Below, piece after piece: positions 44,174 through 51,971 of a stretch of 64,000 nucleotides of DNA. The first letter of the stretch is position 1. The number at the start of each line of letters is the position of its first letter. The translations under genes and the position numbers were made by a program. The DNA is from VXYL01 sp965116345 (lineage in GTDB: Bacteria > Pseudomonadota > Gammaproteobacteria > Pseudomonadales > Azotimanducaceae). The notes beneath the pieces were generated by a model that had not been told where the DNA came from, did not search any database, and was given only the letters and a program-made list of their open reading frames with translations. The stretch is taken from the NCBI GenBank assembly GCA_965116345.1, contig OZ220680.1, positions 2,604,001 through 2,668,000 of the forward strand, given 5' to 3'.

Positions 44174-45858
44174 ACCTCAAAGCGCTACTCGCCGACCGCC
44201 TCGAAGCGGGGCTCGTCCGTGCCGGTGTCCCGAATGCCGACGCCATCGTCGGTCCGGCGACGCGGCCCGAATTCGGCGACTATCAGGCGAACGGCGCCAT
44301 GGCGGCCGCCAAGCGGGCGGGCGTCAAGCCGCGCGACCTGGCGGCGCAGGTCATCGACAACAGCGACCTCGACGGAATCGCGTCGAGCTCTGAGGTAACC
44401 GGTCCCGGCTTCATCAGTCTGCGCCTGGACGACGGCTTCCTTGCCGGGGCGCTGGGCGGCGCAATCGACCCCGTGGGTGGCGGCACGCGTATCGTCATCG
44501 ACTATTCCCATCCCAACCTCGCCAAGGAGATGCAGGTCCATCACCTGCGCAGCACCATCATCGGCGACGCCATGGCACGCGTGCTGGAAGCCTTGGGCTA
44601 CGACGTGATCCGGCAGAATCACGTCGGCGACTGGGGAACCGGTTTCGGGCGCCTGGTCGCGCATCTCAACGACACTGGCGAGGACAGCGAGGCGCTCGGC
44701 GACCTCGAACGGTTCTACACCGAGGCATCCACACGGTTCGAGCGCGACCCCGCGTTCGCCGACCGGGCCCGGCAGGTCGTCGTCGATCTGCAAGGCGGCG
44801 ATGCCGGGACGCTCGCCCGCTGGCGTCGCTACATCGACATCTCCATGTCCCACTGCCAGGCCGTGTACGACCGGCTCGGGGTGGGCCTGCAGCCCGAGCA
44901 CGTGCGCGGCGAGAGCGCCTACAACGACGACCTCGACGCCGTCGTTGCCGACCTCTCGGCGAAGGGGCTCCTCACTGAAGACGAGGGCGCGCTATGCGTC
45001 TTCCTCGACGAGTTCAAGGGCAAGGACGGCAAGGTCGTGCCGATCATCATTCGCAAGTCCGACGGCGGCTACCTCTACCACTCGACGGACGTGGCGGCGG
45101 TGCGCTACCGAATCGGGACCCTTCAAGCCGAGCGCGTGCTCTACATCGTGGACGCGCGTCAGAGCCTGCATTTTCGACAACTGTTCGCCCTCGCCCGAAA
45201 GGCGGGGTACGACCGGGACGCGACCCTCGAACACCACCCCTTCGGCATGATGCTCGGCGCCGATGGACGTCCGTTCAAAACCCGCGAGGGTAGCGGCACC
45301 CGCCTGCTCGACTTTCTCGACGAGGCGACGGAGCGGGCGCGGGAACTCGTGCAGACGAAGAACCCGGCCCTCGGTTCGGAAGAAATGGACCGGGTGGCCC
45401 GCGCCGTCGGCATCGGTGCCGTCAAGTACGCGGACCTGTCGAAGAACCGCACCGGCGACTACGTCTTCGACTGGCACGCCATGATGTCCTTCGAGGGCAA
45501 CACCGCGCCCTATCTCCAGTACGCCTATGCGCGGATCCAGAGTCTCTTCGAACGCGGCGGGGTGGACGCCGCATCACTCACCGGCACGCCGACGATCCGG
45601 CAGCCCGAGGAACACGCCTTGTCCTTGCAGCTCGTCCGTTTCCAGGAGACGCTGGAGCAGGTCGCGAGCACGGTTATGCCCCACCTCCTTTGCACCTATC
45701 TCTACGACCTGGCGGCGGCGTTCATGCGCTTCTACGAGAACTGTCCGGTGCTCGACAGCGACGCCCGGGACGACCGTCTGTTGCTCTGCCGCCACACCGC
45801 GGCCACCCTGTCCCGCGGACTGCACCTCCTCGGCATCGAGACCGTCGAACGGATGTAG
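44170..45858 (+). CDS. argS: Arginyl-tRNA synthetase ArgS, with atypical HIGH motif
   Basis: A 562-residue class I arginyl-tRNA synthetase, close to the E. coli length (577). The core is typical: H-P-N-L-A-K-E-M, L-R-S-T-I-I-G-D, N-H-V-G-D-W-G-T, and G-M-M-L-G-A-D-G-R-P-F-K-T-R near the usual catalytic Lys. The class I signature, usually H-V-G-H in this family, reads Q-V-H-H here (residues 122-125, nt 44533-44544). The GTG start overlaps the previous stop. The anticodon-binding DALR domain is at the C-terminus. The enzyme is essential, so it is expected to work unless a second copy exists. Confidence 0.92.
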   Translation: MNLKALLADRLEAGLVRAGVPNADAIVGPATRPEFGDYQANGAMAAAKRAGVKPRDLAAQVIDNSDLDGIASSSEVTGPGFISLRLDDGFLAGALGGAIDPVGGGTRIVIDYSHPNLAKEMQVHHLRSTIIGDAMARVLEALGYDVIRQNHVGDWGTGFGRLVAHLNDTGEDSEALGDLERFYTEASTRFERDPAFADRARQVVVDLQGGDAGTLARWRRYIDISMSHCQAVYDRLGVGLQPEHVRGESAYNDDLDAVVADLSAKGLLTEDEGALCVFLDEFKGKDGKVVPIIIRKSDGGYLYHSTDVAAVRYRIGTLQAERVLYIVDARQSLHFRQLFALARKAGYDRDATLEHHPFGMMLGADGRPFKTREGSGTRLLDFLDEATERARELVQTKNPALGSEEMDRVARAVGIGAVKYADLSKNRTGDYVFDWHAMMSFEGNTAPYLQYAYARIQSLFERGGVDAASLTGTPTIRQPEEHALSLQLVRFQETLEQVASTVMPHLLCTYLYDLAAAFMRFYENCPVLDSDARDDRLLLCRHTAATLSRGLHLLGIETVERM

Positions 45859-45859
45859 G

Positions 45860-45881
45860 GTAGGGGCGCACCCGCGCCCGT
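45860..45881. repeat. Degenerate REPIN-like hairpin after argS
   Basis: GTAGGGGC head followed by stem GGGCGC, loop ACCC, stem GCGCCC, directly at the argS stop. It is shorter than other family members and lacks the CTTGT loop. It might double as part of the transcript end between convergent genes. Confidence 0.4.
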
Positions 45882-45895
45882 CTTTGCTGTCGTAC

Positions 45896-46844
45896 CTACG
45901 GGGATGAACGGTCCAGGGTCGCGCGAATTTCCCGGTAGGCGGCCTCGTCGAGGCTGAAGCGCGAGAACAGGATCGCGCCGATGGTGTAGCTGACCAGCGG
46001 GAAGATGCCGTACAGGCCCACCATCCAGAGCTGCGTGGTCATGGTCTGCGGCTGGTTCGGAACGAAACCGGACAGCTCCAGCACGAAGCCGGTCAGCGCC
46101 AGCATCACGCCCAGGGCGCTCTTGTAGACGAAGTTCCACGCCGCGAAGTAGGAGCCCTCCTTGCGCTCGCCGGTTACTGCTGACCCGCCCTTGGAACTCC
46201 GGCCGCTCGCGCAGCCGCACGACGGCGAAGACGATCATCAGCGCCATGAAGGCGCAGGCGGGCAACGACAGTTCCCATGCGCGCGACCGGGCCGCGTCGC
46301 CACCGTCCTGCTCGGCACTGATTAGCAGCTGCATGGCGGCGAGGCAGAGGATCGAGCCGAAGGTCCAGAAGCCGTGGCGGTAGCCGAACAGCCGGCTGCG
46401 CTCGTGGTAGTTGGTCGACAGTTCAGCGCCGAGGGACAGGTGGGGGACGAAGAACGCGGTCATCACCGAGTAGAAGCCGATGATCGCCACCGCCATCCAG
46501 ATCGCGAGGCCCGTGCCGGACAGACCGGTCGGCGGCGCGAAGATCATCACGTAGGTCGCCGCGATAGGCAGGATGCTCGCCACCATCCAGGATCGCCGCC
46601 GCCCGAAGCGCGAACGCGTACGGTCCGAGAGATAGCCGACCAGCGGATCCGACACCGCGTCCCACACCCTCGACGCGCTGAAGATCAGCCCCATGACGAG
46701 CGGCGAGATCAGCAGCACGTCGGTGGCGAACTTCATGACGTACAAGCCGATCAGCAGGTACATGTAGCCTGCACCGATCGCGGGTACGCCGTAGGCGATG
46801 ACGGTCGATCGGGACAGCCGGTCGCTGCCGTCGAGTTCGGACAT
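45896..46844 (-). pseudogene. GPH-type sugar/cation symporter, broken by internal deletion and frameshift
   Basis: The 5' part (46844 to about 46190) encodes the first six helices of a glycoside-pentoside-hexuronide:cation symporter, with V-W-D-A-V-S-D-P-L-V-G-Y-L-S-D-R-T and R-F-G-R-R-R-S-W. The 3' part, in another frame, resumes at T-G-E-R-K-E-G-S-Y-F-A-A-W (about 46170) and runs to the stop at 45896. Family members are about 450 residues; here roughly 150 residues (helices 7-10) are missing between the two parts, and the frame is lost at the join near 46170-46195. The start at 46844 was chosen over an upstream ATG because it begins just before the first helix. Confidence 0.75.
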
Positions 46845-46979
46845 CGTGGGGTGACCCGAGAGCGTTTGTGCGCGAAGCATAGCGAAGCCCACTGCCGGGT
46901 GGGTCATGCGGGGCGCTCATTGGCCTTTCCGCTTTTTTCACAGCCGTCGGGTCCGGCTCGCATCAGGATACGCACGAAG

Positions 46980-46998
46980 CCACAGCCGTCGGCTGTGG
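46980..46998. promoter_or_regulatory. Palindrome upstream of the YeiH-type gene
   Basis: CCACAGCC / GTC / GGCTGTGG, a perfect 8-bp dyad that ends 15 nt before the ATG at 47014. It may be an operator or a leader hairpin. No T-run follows. Confidence 0.35.
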
Positions 46999-47013
46999 TG
47001 CAAGCGGGCAGCC

Positions 47014-47955
47014 ATGATCACGCGCTCTGTGACGAATCCCGAAGGTCTCAAGCGATTGCTGGTGCTGCTCGCCTTCGCCGCTGCGGTGTGGGTTGGTCAC
47101 CCGGCGCTTGCGCTCTTCGTCGGGGCGCTGGTGAGCGTCGCGGTGGTGCCCGACCTGCCGGCGATCATGGACCGTGCCGGCAAGCTGTGTCTGAAGGCCG
47201 CGATCGTGATCCTCGGCTTCACCCTGAACGTGCAGGCCATTTGGCAGACCAGCCGCGACTACTCGGGATTGGTCGTCACCCTCGTCGTGTGCACGCTATT
47301 CGCCGGTCTCGTCATCGGCCGGCTGGTGAAGGTCGACGAGGACCAGTCTCGTCTGTTGAGCACCGGCACCGCCATTTGCGGCGGCACGGCGATCGTGACG
47401 CTGGCGCCGGTCATCCGCGCGCGCCCCGAGTCCGTCGCGATCTGCATTGGCATCGTGTTCGTGCTGAACGCCATTGCGATCCTGGTGTTGCCCTGGCTCG
47501 GCAGCCACCTGCAGATGACCCAGGATCAATTCGGCGTGTGGGTGGCACTGGCGATCCACGACACGAGTTCGGTCGTCGGCGCCGCCGCGATTTTCGGCGA
47601 CCGCGCGCTGGAAGTCGCAACGACGGTCAAACTGGTCAGAACCCTGCTGCTGGTGCCGGTCGTGCTGCTGGCCGGCGTCCTACTGCGTCAGAGCGAGGCC
47701 AAGCTCCGGATACCGGGCTTTCTCGTGCTGTTCGTTGCCGCGTCCATGGCCGGCAGCTGGCTCGAGCCGCCGGTCGCTGTGATCGACCAGGCGAAGGCGG
47801 CGAGTCACTTCCTGCTCATCGTCGCGCTGTTTCTCATCGGCATGGAGATTCGGCGGTCGACGCTGGCGTCGCTCAACGGTCGGGCCGTGTGGCTGAGCGT
47901 GCTGCTGTGGCTGATGCTGGTGCCGGTCACCCTCGTCGCGGCGATGTCATCGTAG
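47014..47955 (+). CDS. YeiH-family putative sulfate/anion exporter
   Basis: A 313-residue membrane protein of the YeiH/Cons_hypoth698 family (pfam03601). About ten hydrophobic helices are visible. Family hallmarks are A-I-V-I-L-G-F-T-L-N, T-G-T-A-I-C-G-G-T-A-I-V in the middle, and H-D-T-S-S-V-V-G-A-A. The family is proposed to export sulfate or related anions, for example after taurine or sulfonate breakdown; that assignment is not proven in general. The ATG at 47014 was chosen over a longer frame. It would sit well with the sulfatases in the window, but they are far apart. Confidence 0.85.
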   Translation: MITRSVTNPEGLKRLLVLLAFAAAVWVGHPALALFVGALVSVAVVPDLPAIMDRAGKLCLKAAIVILGFTLNVQAIWQTSRDYSGLVVTLVVCTLFAGLVIGRLVKVDEDQSRLLSTGTAICGGTAIVTLAPVIRARPESVAICIGIVFVLNAIAILVLPWLGSHLQMTQDQFGVWVALAIHDTSSVVGAAAIFGDRALEVATTVKLVRTLLLVPVVLLAGVLLRQSEAKLRIPGFLVLFVAASMAGSWLEPPVAVIDQAKAASHFLLIVALFLIGMEIRRSTLASLNGRAVWLSVLLWLMLVPVTLVAAMSS

Positions 47956-48030
47956 CCCGGCGGGTCGGGCATATCGATAGCACAAAGGATCACTTCGTTC
48001 GGTGTTGGCGATTGCGCTACGGTGCTCGCC

Positions 48031-48120
48031 ATGGTCATCCGCTCCGTCCGCCTTGATTGGCAAAGCGTCGCGAGCCTCGTGCTCGTGGCGGGCTTCTTCG
48101 TTCTAGCGCTAATTCTCTGA
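48031..48120 (+). CDS. Possible 29-residue single-span membrane peptide
   Basis: A short frame from ATG 48031 to TGA 48120 gives a peptide with a polar N-terminus (M-V-I-R-S-V-R-L-D-W) and one hydrophobic helix. There is no convincing ribosome binding site, and the frame could occur by chance. The next gene is convergent. Confidence 0.2.
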   Translation: MVIRSVRLDWQSVASLVLVAGFFVLALIL

Positions 48121-48167
48121 CGCCACCCCTTGGGGCCGCGCCTGCGGCCATCGGCGGCGATTGATCG

Positions 48168-49367
48168 TCAGGCGGTCGCGCGTCCGAGGGGCATGGTGTA
48201 CGACTTCAACTCGATGACGAAGTCGCGCAGTGCCTGGATGCCGGTGTTCTCGGCCTCCACGCACCAGTCCTTGAATGCCTTCAGCAGATCTTCCCGGCTG
48301 CCGCCGCGCTTCGCCCAGACGGCATTCAATTCGAGTCGCTTCTCGTAGATCGTCTTCAGGATCGGGCTCGACTCGAGGATCGCCTTGATGTCCCGGCGGT
48401 CGCGTTCGCCGACCAGCATCTCCTCCCGGCACAGCACGCTCTTCGCTCGCCGCAGGAGGCGCCTGGTGGTGGCGTCGGCGCTGCGGACCTCCAGTTGTGC
48501 CAAGGGTGCGACGACACTCTCGGCGTACCGCGACATCACCCGGAAGCGGTCGTTCAATGCACCCCAGACGGTGTCCATGTCGATCTGAGCCTTGCCCCGC
48601 TCGTGGGCGACCACGGGCCCCGTCGACCGGGCCTTGGCGAGCCCGAAGATGGAGAACAGTCGAATCCAGAACCAGCCCATGTCGAACTCCCACGGCTTGA
48701 CCGAGAACTTGGCCGAGTTCGGATAGGTGTGGTGGTTGTTGTGCAGTTCCTCGCCGCCGATGAGGATGCCCCAGGGCACGACGTTGGCGGCGGCGTCCGG
48801 GGTTTCGAAATTGCGGTAGCCGATGGCGTGGCAGACGCCGTTGATGACGCCGGCGGCGAGCACCGGAATCCACAGCATCTGCACGGCCCAGATGACGATC
48901 CCGACGCTGCCGAAGAGGAGGATGTCGACGGTGGCCATGGCGCTGATGCCCCAGAACGAGTGGGGGGTGAAGACGTGACGTTCCCACCAGTCGTCAGGGG
49001 TGCCCTTGCCGAATTTCTCGAGGGTCTCCGGCGTGCAGCCGGCACGGTAGTACTCGGTGCCCCTCCAGAAGATCTCCTTCAAGCCGTGGATCTGAGGGCT
49101 GTGGGGATCGTCCTCGGTCTCCGTCGTGGCGTGGTGCTTGCGGTGGACGGCCGTCCACTGCTTGGTGCTCATGCCGGTGGTGAGCCACAGCCATGTGCGG
49201 AAGAAGAGACTCAAGCCGGGACTCATATCGAGTGCACGATGGGCCATGTACCGATGAAGATAAATCGTCACCGAGACGATGGTCACGTGGGTGACGATGA
49301 GCGTATAGATTATGGCCGTGGGTATCGACAGGCCGAGCAGGCCATACCACCAGTCAACTAGGTCCAC
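48168..49367 (-). CDS. Acyl-CoA/fatty acid desaturase (delta-9 type)
   Basis: A 399-residue membrane di-iron desaturase. All three His boxes are visible: H-R-Y-M-A-H (about residues 38-43), H-R-K-H-H and H-N-N-H-H. Hydrophobic segments surround them as in stearoyl-CoA desaturase-like enzymes. The start is the GTG at 49367, with GGAGG 7 nt upstream; the frame is open 290 nt further 5' without similarity. The C-terminal 120 residues form a helical, charged extension beyond the catalytic core. It would introduce a cis double bond in acyl chains. Confidence 0.88.
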   Translation of the reverse strand: MDLVDWWYGLLGLSIPTAIIYTLIVTHVTIVSVTIYLHRYMAHRALDMSPGLSLFFRTWLWLTTGMSTKQWTAVHRKHHATTETEDDPHSPQIHGLKEIFWRGTEYYRAGCTPETLEKFGKGTPDDWWERHVFTPHSFWGISAMATVDILLFGSVGIVIWAVQMLWIPVLAAGVINGVCHAIGYRNFETPDAAANVVPWGILIGGEELHNNHHTYPNSAKFSVKPWEFDMGWFWIRLFSIFGLAKARSTGPVVAHERGKAQIDMDTVWGALNDRFRVMSRYAESVVAPLAQLEVRSADATTRRLLRRAKSVLCREEMLVGERDRRDIKAILESSPILKTIYEKRLELNAVWAKRGGSREDLLKAFKDWCVEAENTGIQALRDFVIELKSYTMPLGRATA

Positions 49368-49503
49368 CCGTGTCCTCCGCCCCTTGAGGGGGTTCTTGAA
49401 CGCCGGATTCTGACAACTCCAACCCGCAAAAGCTACTGCAAGTAATTTCAATGGTGAATACGCGGCCGGCCGGCATCGTGGTGACCGTGCTAGGGTTTCG
49501 AGG

Positions 49504-50373
49504 GTGATCGTCCCGCCCGCCATCACCCCCTCGGGGATTGCGCTACTCGCGATCGACGTCGACGGCACCTTGGTCACGGAATCCAACCAGGTTCTGCCGG
49601 AGACCCGTGAAGCCGTCCACCGTGCTTTTGACGGGGGCCTCGCGATCGTGCTCGCCACCGGGCGGCGCTACCGCACGACGCAAGGGGCAATGGGGCAACT
49701 CGGTCTGTCGCTGCCGGTGGTGTGCCTCGGCGGCGCGTTGACCAAGACGGCTGCCGGCGAGACGGTTCACAGCGAGCCATTCGCCGCCGGCCAGGTCGAC
49801 GGACTGCTCCGGCTCGCCCGCCGGCGCGGAGTCCCGCTCATCCTGCAGCGCGACTCGGACGGCCGAGGTGGTCCGGACTTCGTGGTCGACTCAAGCGTTG
49901 CGTGGAATGAAGAGACGGAATACTACGTCTCCGTCGGCGGCGAGGCGGCGCGGCCGGATCCGGCACCCGACAGGACGAGCTACGACGACATCCTGGTGGT
50001 CGGAGCGTTCGGGGGCCAGGAGGAACTGGCCGGATTGGAACGCGACTTCGTCGCCGAAGGTGCGTTCGCCACCGTTCTCGTACCGTCCAAGCGCACCCCC
50101 GGCTGGTATCTGGAAACGATCCTCGGCCACGTCAGCAAGTGGACGGGCCTCAAGCGGCTGGCCGCGCTCTCGGGCATCGCCGAATCGGCGGTGTGCGCAG
50201 TCGGCGATGCCGCCAACGACCTGGCGATGATCCGCGGTGCCGGTTTCGGGGTCGCCATGGGTAACGCGTCGCCGGACGTCAAGGAAGCCGCCGACTGGGT
50301 TACCGGGAGCAACGACGAGGGCGGCCTGGTGCCGCTGCTCAAGCTACTCGCGAAGACGCCATCGTCGCGTTGA
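49504..50373 (+). CDS. HAD-superfamily (Cof-type) phosphatase
   Basis: A 289-residue Cof/YidA-type hydrolase. Motif I is D-V-D-G-T at residues 18-22 with the nucleophile Asp18; motif II is the A-T-G-R strand; motif IV is G-D-A-A-N-D-L-A-M near residue 238. A large C2-type cap lies between motifs II and III. It dephosphorylates sugar phosphates or other small molecules; the substrate is unknown. GTG at 49504 is the start, divergent from the desaturase. A hallmark Lys lies within G-H-V-S-K-W-T. Confidence 0.85.
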   Translation: MIVPPAITPSGIALLAIDVDGTLVTESNQVLPETREAVHRAFDGGLAIVLATGRRYRTTQGAMGQLGLSLPVVCLGGALTKTAAGETVHSEPFAAGQVDGLLRLARRRGVPLILQRDSDGRGGPDFVVDSSVAWNEETEYYVSVGGEAARPDPAPDRTSYDDILVVGAFGGQEELAGLERDFVAEGAFATVLVPSKRTPGWYLETILGHVSKWTGLKRLAALSGIAESAVCAVGDAANDLAMIRGAGFGVAMGNASPDVKEAADWVTGSNDEGGLVPLLKLLAKTPSSR

Positions 50374-50494
50374 CATCGGTGTTGCGCCATCACGGGCGTC
50401 GGCTAGACGCGGAGCCACGCCGCAACACATTGGCCCCCCGCGACTCCGCTGGTATGGTGCGCGTCCGCCGTCGCTGAAACCAAGAAGCCAGTTC

Positions 50495-51856
50495 ATGACC
50501 GACTACAAAGTCGCCGATATCGCGCTCGCCGATTTCGGTCGCCGGGAGATCGCCCTCGCCGAAGCCGAGATGCCCGCCCTGATGGCATTGCGCCGTCGTT
50601 ACGCGCCCGATGGACCGCTCGCCGGCGCGAAGATCATCGGCTGCATCCACATGACCATCCAGACCGCGGTGTTGATCCGCACCCTGGTCGAACTCGGCGC
50701 CGAGGTGCGCTGGTCGTCGTGCAACATCTTCTCGACCCAGGACCATGCCGCCGCCGCCATGGCCGCCGACGGCATCGCGGTCTACGCGTGGAAGGGCGAG
50801 ACGGAGCCGGAGTACGACTGGTGCATCGAACAGACCATCCTGAAGGACGGCGAGCCCTGGGACGCCAACCTGCTGCTCGACGACGGCGGCGATCTGACGC
50901 AGATGATCCACGACAGATACCCGGCCATGCTCGAGCGCATTCACGGCATCAGCGAGGAGACCACCACCGGCGTGCACCGCCTCTACGAGATGCTCGCCGA
51001 AGGCGAACTCAAGGTGCCGGTGGTCAACGTCAACGATTCCGTCACCAAGTCCAAGAACGACAACCGCTACGGTTGCCGGCACAGCCTGAACGACGCCGTC
51101 AAGCGCGGTACCGACATGTTGATGGCGGGCAAGCGGGCGATGGTGATCGGCTACGGCGATGTCGGCAAGGGATCGTCCGCGAGCCTGCGCCAGGAAGGCA
51201 TGATCGTGCGCATCGTCGAGATCGACCCGATCTGCGCCATGCAGGCGTGCATGGACGGCTACGAGGTGGTCTCGCCTTATGTCGGCGGCAACAACACCGG
51301 TCGGATCGAGGACATCGACCAGCGCCTGCTGGGCGAGACGGATCTCCTCGTGACCTGTACCGGCAACAGCAACGTCTGCGACTCCGCCATGCTGCGGGCC
51401 GTCAAGCGTGGCGCCATCGTCTGCAACATCGGCCACTTCGACAACGAAATCGACACCGCCTACATGCGCGAGAACTGGCGCTGGGAGGCCGTCAAGGACC
51501 AGGTTCACCAGGTCTTCCGCAGCGATGATCGGGCGGACTACCTGATCCTCTTGTCCGAGGGCCGGTTGGTGAACCTCGGCAACGCCATGGGACATCCGTC
51601 CCGGGTGATGGACGGCTCGTTCGCGAACCAGGTGCTCGCCCAGATGCACCTCTACGAGCAGCGCTGGGCCGACCAGGATCCGGACCAGCGCGCGCCGGTG
51701 ACCGTGGAAGTGCTGCCGAAGAAGCTCGACGAGGAGGTCGCCGAGCTGATGGTGGCGGGCTTCGGCGGCGTAGTGACGCGGCTGACGCCGGCGCAGGCGG
51801 AGTACATCAACGTCTCCGCCGAAGGACCGTTCAAACCGGATACGTACAAGTACTGA
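50495..51856 (+). CDS. ahcY: Adenosylhomocysteinase AhcY
   Basis: A 453-residue NAD-dependent S-adenosylhomocysteine hydrolase that recycles SAH to homocysteine and adenosine. Visible signatures: I-H-M-T-I-Q-T, S-S-C-N-I-F-S-T-Q-D-H-A-A-A, D-N-R-Y-G-C-R-H-S, the NAD-binding G-Y-G-D-V-G-K-G, and the C-terminal F-K-P-D-T-Y-K-Y. The start at 50495 matches the family N-terminus (M-T-D-Y-K-V-A-D-I); the frame is open into the preceding gene but is not coding there. No SAH riboswitch was recognised in the 120-nt leader. Confidence 0.96.
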   Translation: MTDYKVADIALADFGRREIALAEAEMPALMALRRRYAPDGPLAGAKIIGCIHMTIQTAVLIRTLVELGAEVRWSSCNIFSTQDHAAAAMAADGIAVYAWKGETEPEYDWCIEQTILKDGEPWDANLLLDDGGDLTQMIHDRYPAMLERIHGISEETTTGVHRLYEMLAEGELKVPVVNVNDSVTKSKNDNRYGCRHSLNDAVKRGTDMLMAGKRAMVIGYGDVGKGSSASLRQEGMIVRIVEIDPICAMQACMDGYEVVSPYVGGNNTGRIEDIDQRLLGETDLLVTCTGNSNVCDSAMLRAVKRGAIVCNIGHFDNEIDTAYMRENWRWEAVKDQVHQVFRSDDRADYLILLSEGRLVNLGNAMGHPSRVMDGSFANQVLAQMHLYEQRWADQDPDQRAPVTVEVLPKKLDEEVAELMVAGFGGVVTRLTPAQAEYINVSAEGPFKPDTYKY

Positions 51857-51971
51857 TCGGAGTCTTCGTCGCCCGACAAAACCGACGTTGCGGGCATGAT
51901 CGGGACCGATCCGTAGTGGTATGGTCGGGAGTCGGGGCGTGCGGGCTGTTTGGCCGGGCTGTTTGGCAAGG

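Noticed and set aside
50374..50494. SAH riboswitch in front of ahcY
   Set aside because: The leader does not show the conserved core of the SAH riboswitch that I could recognise.
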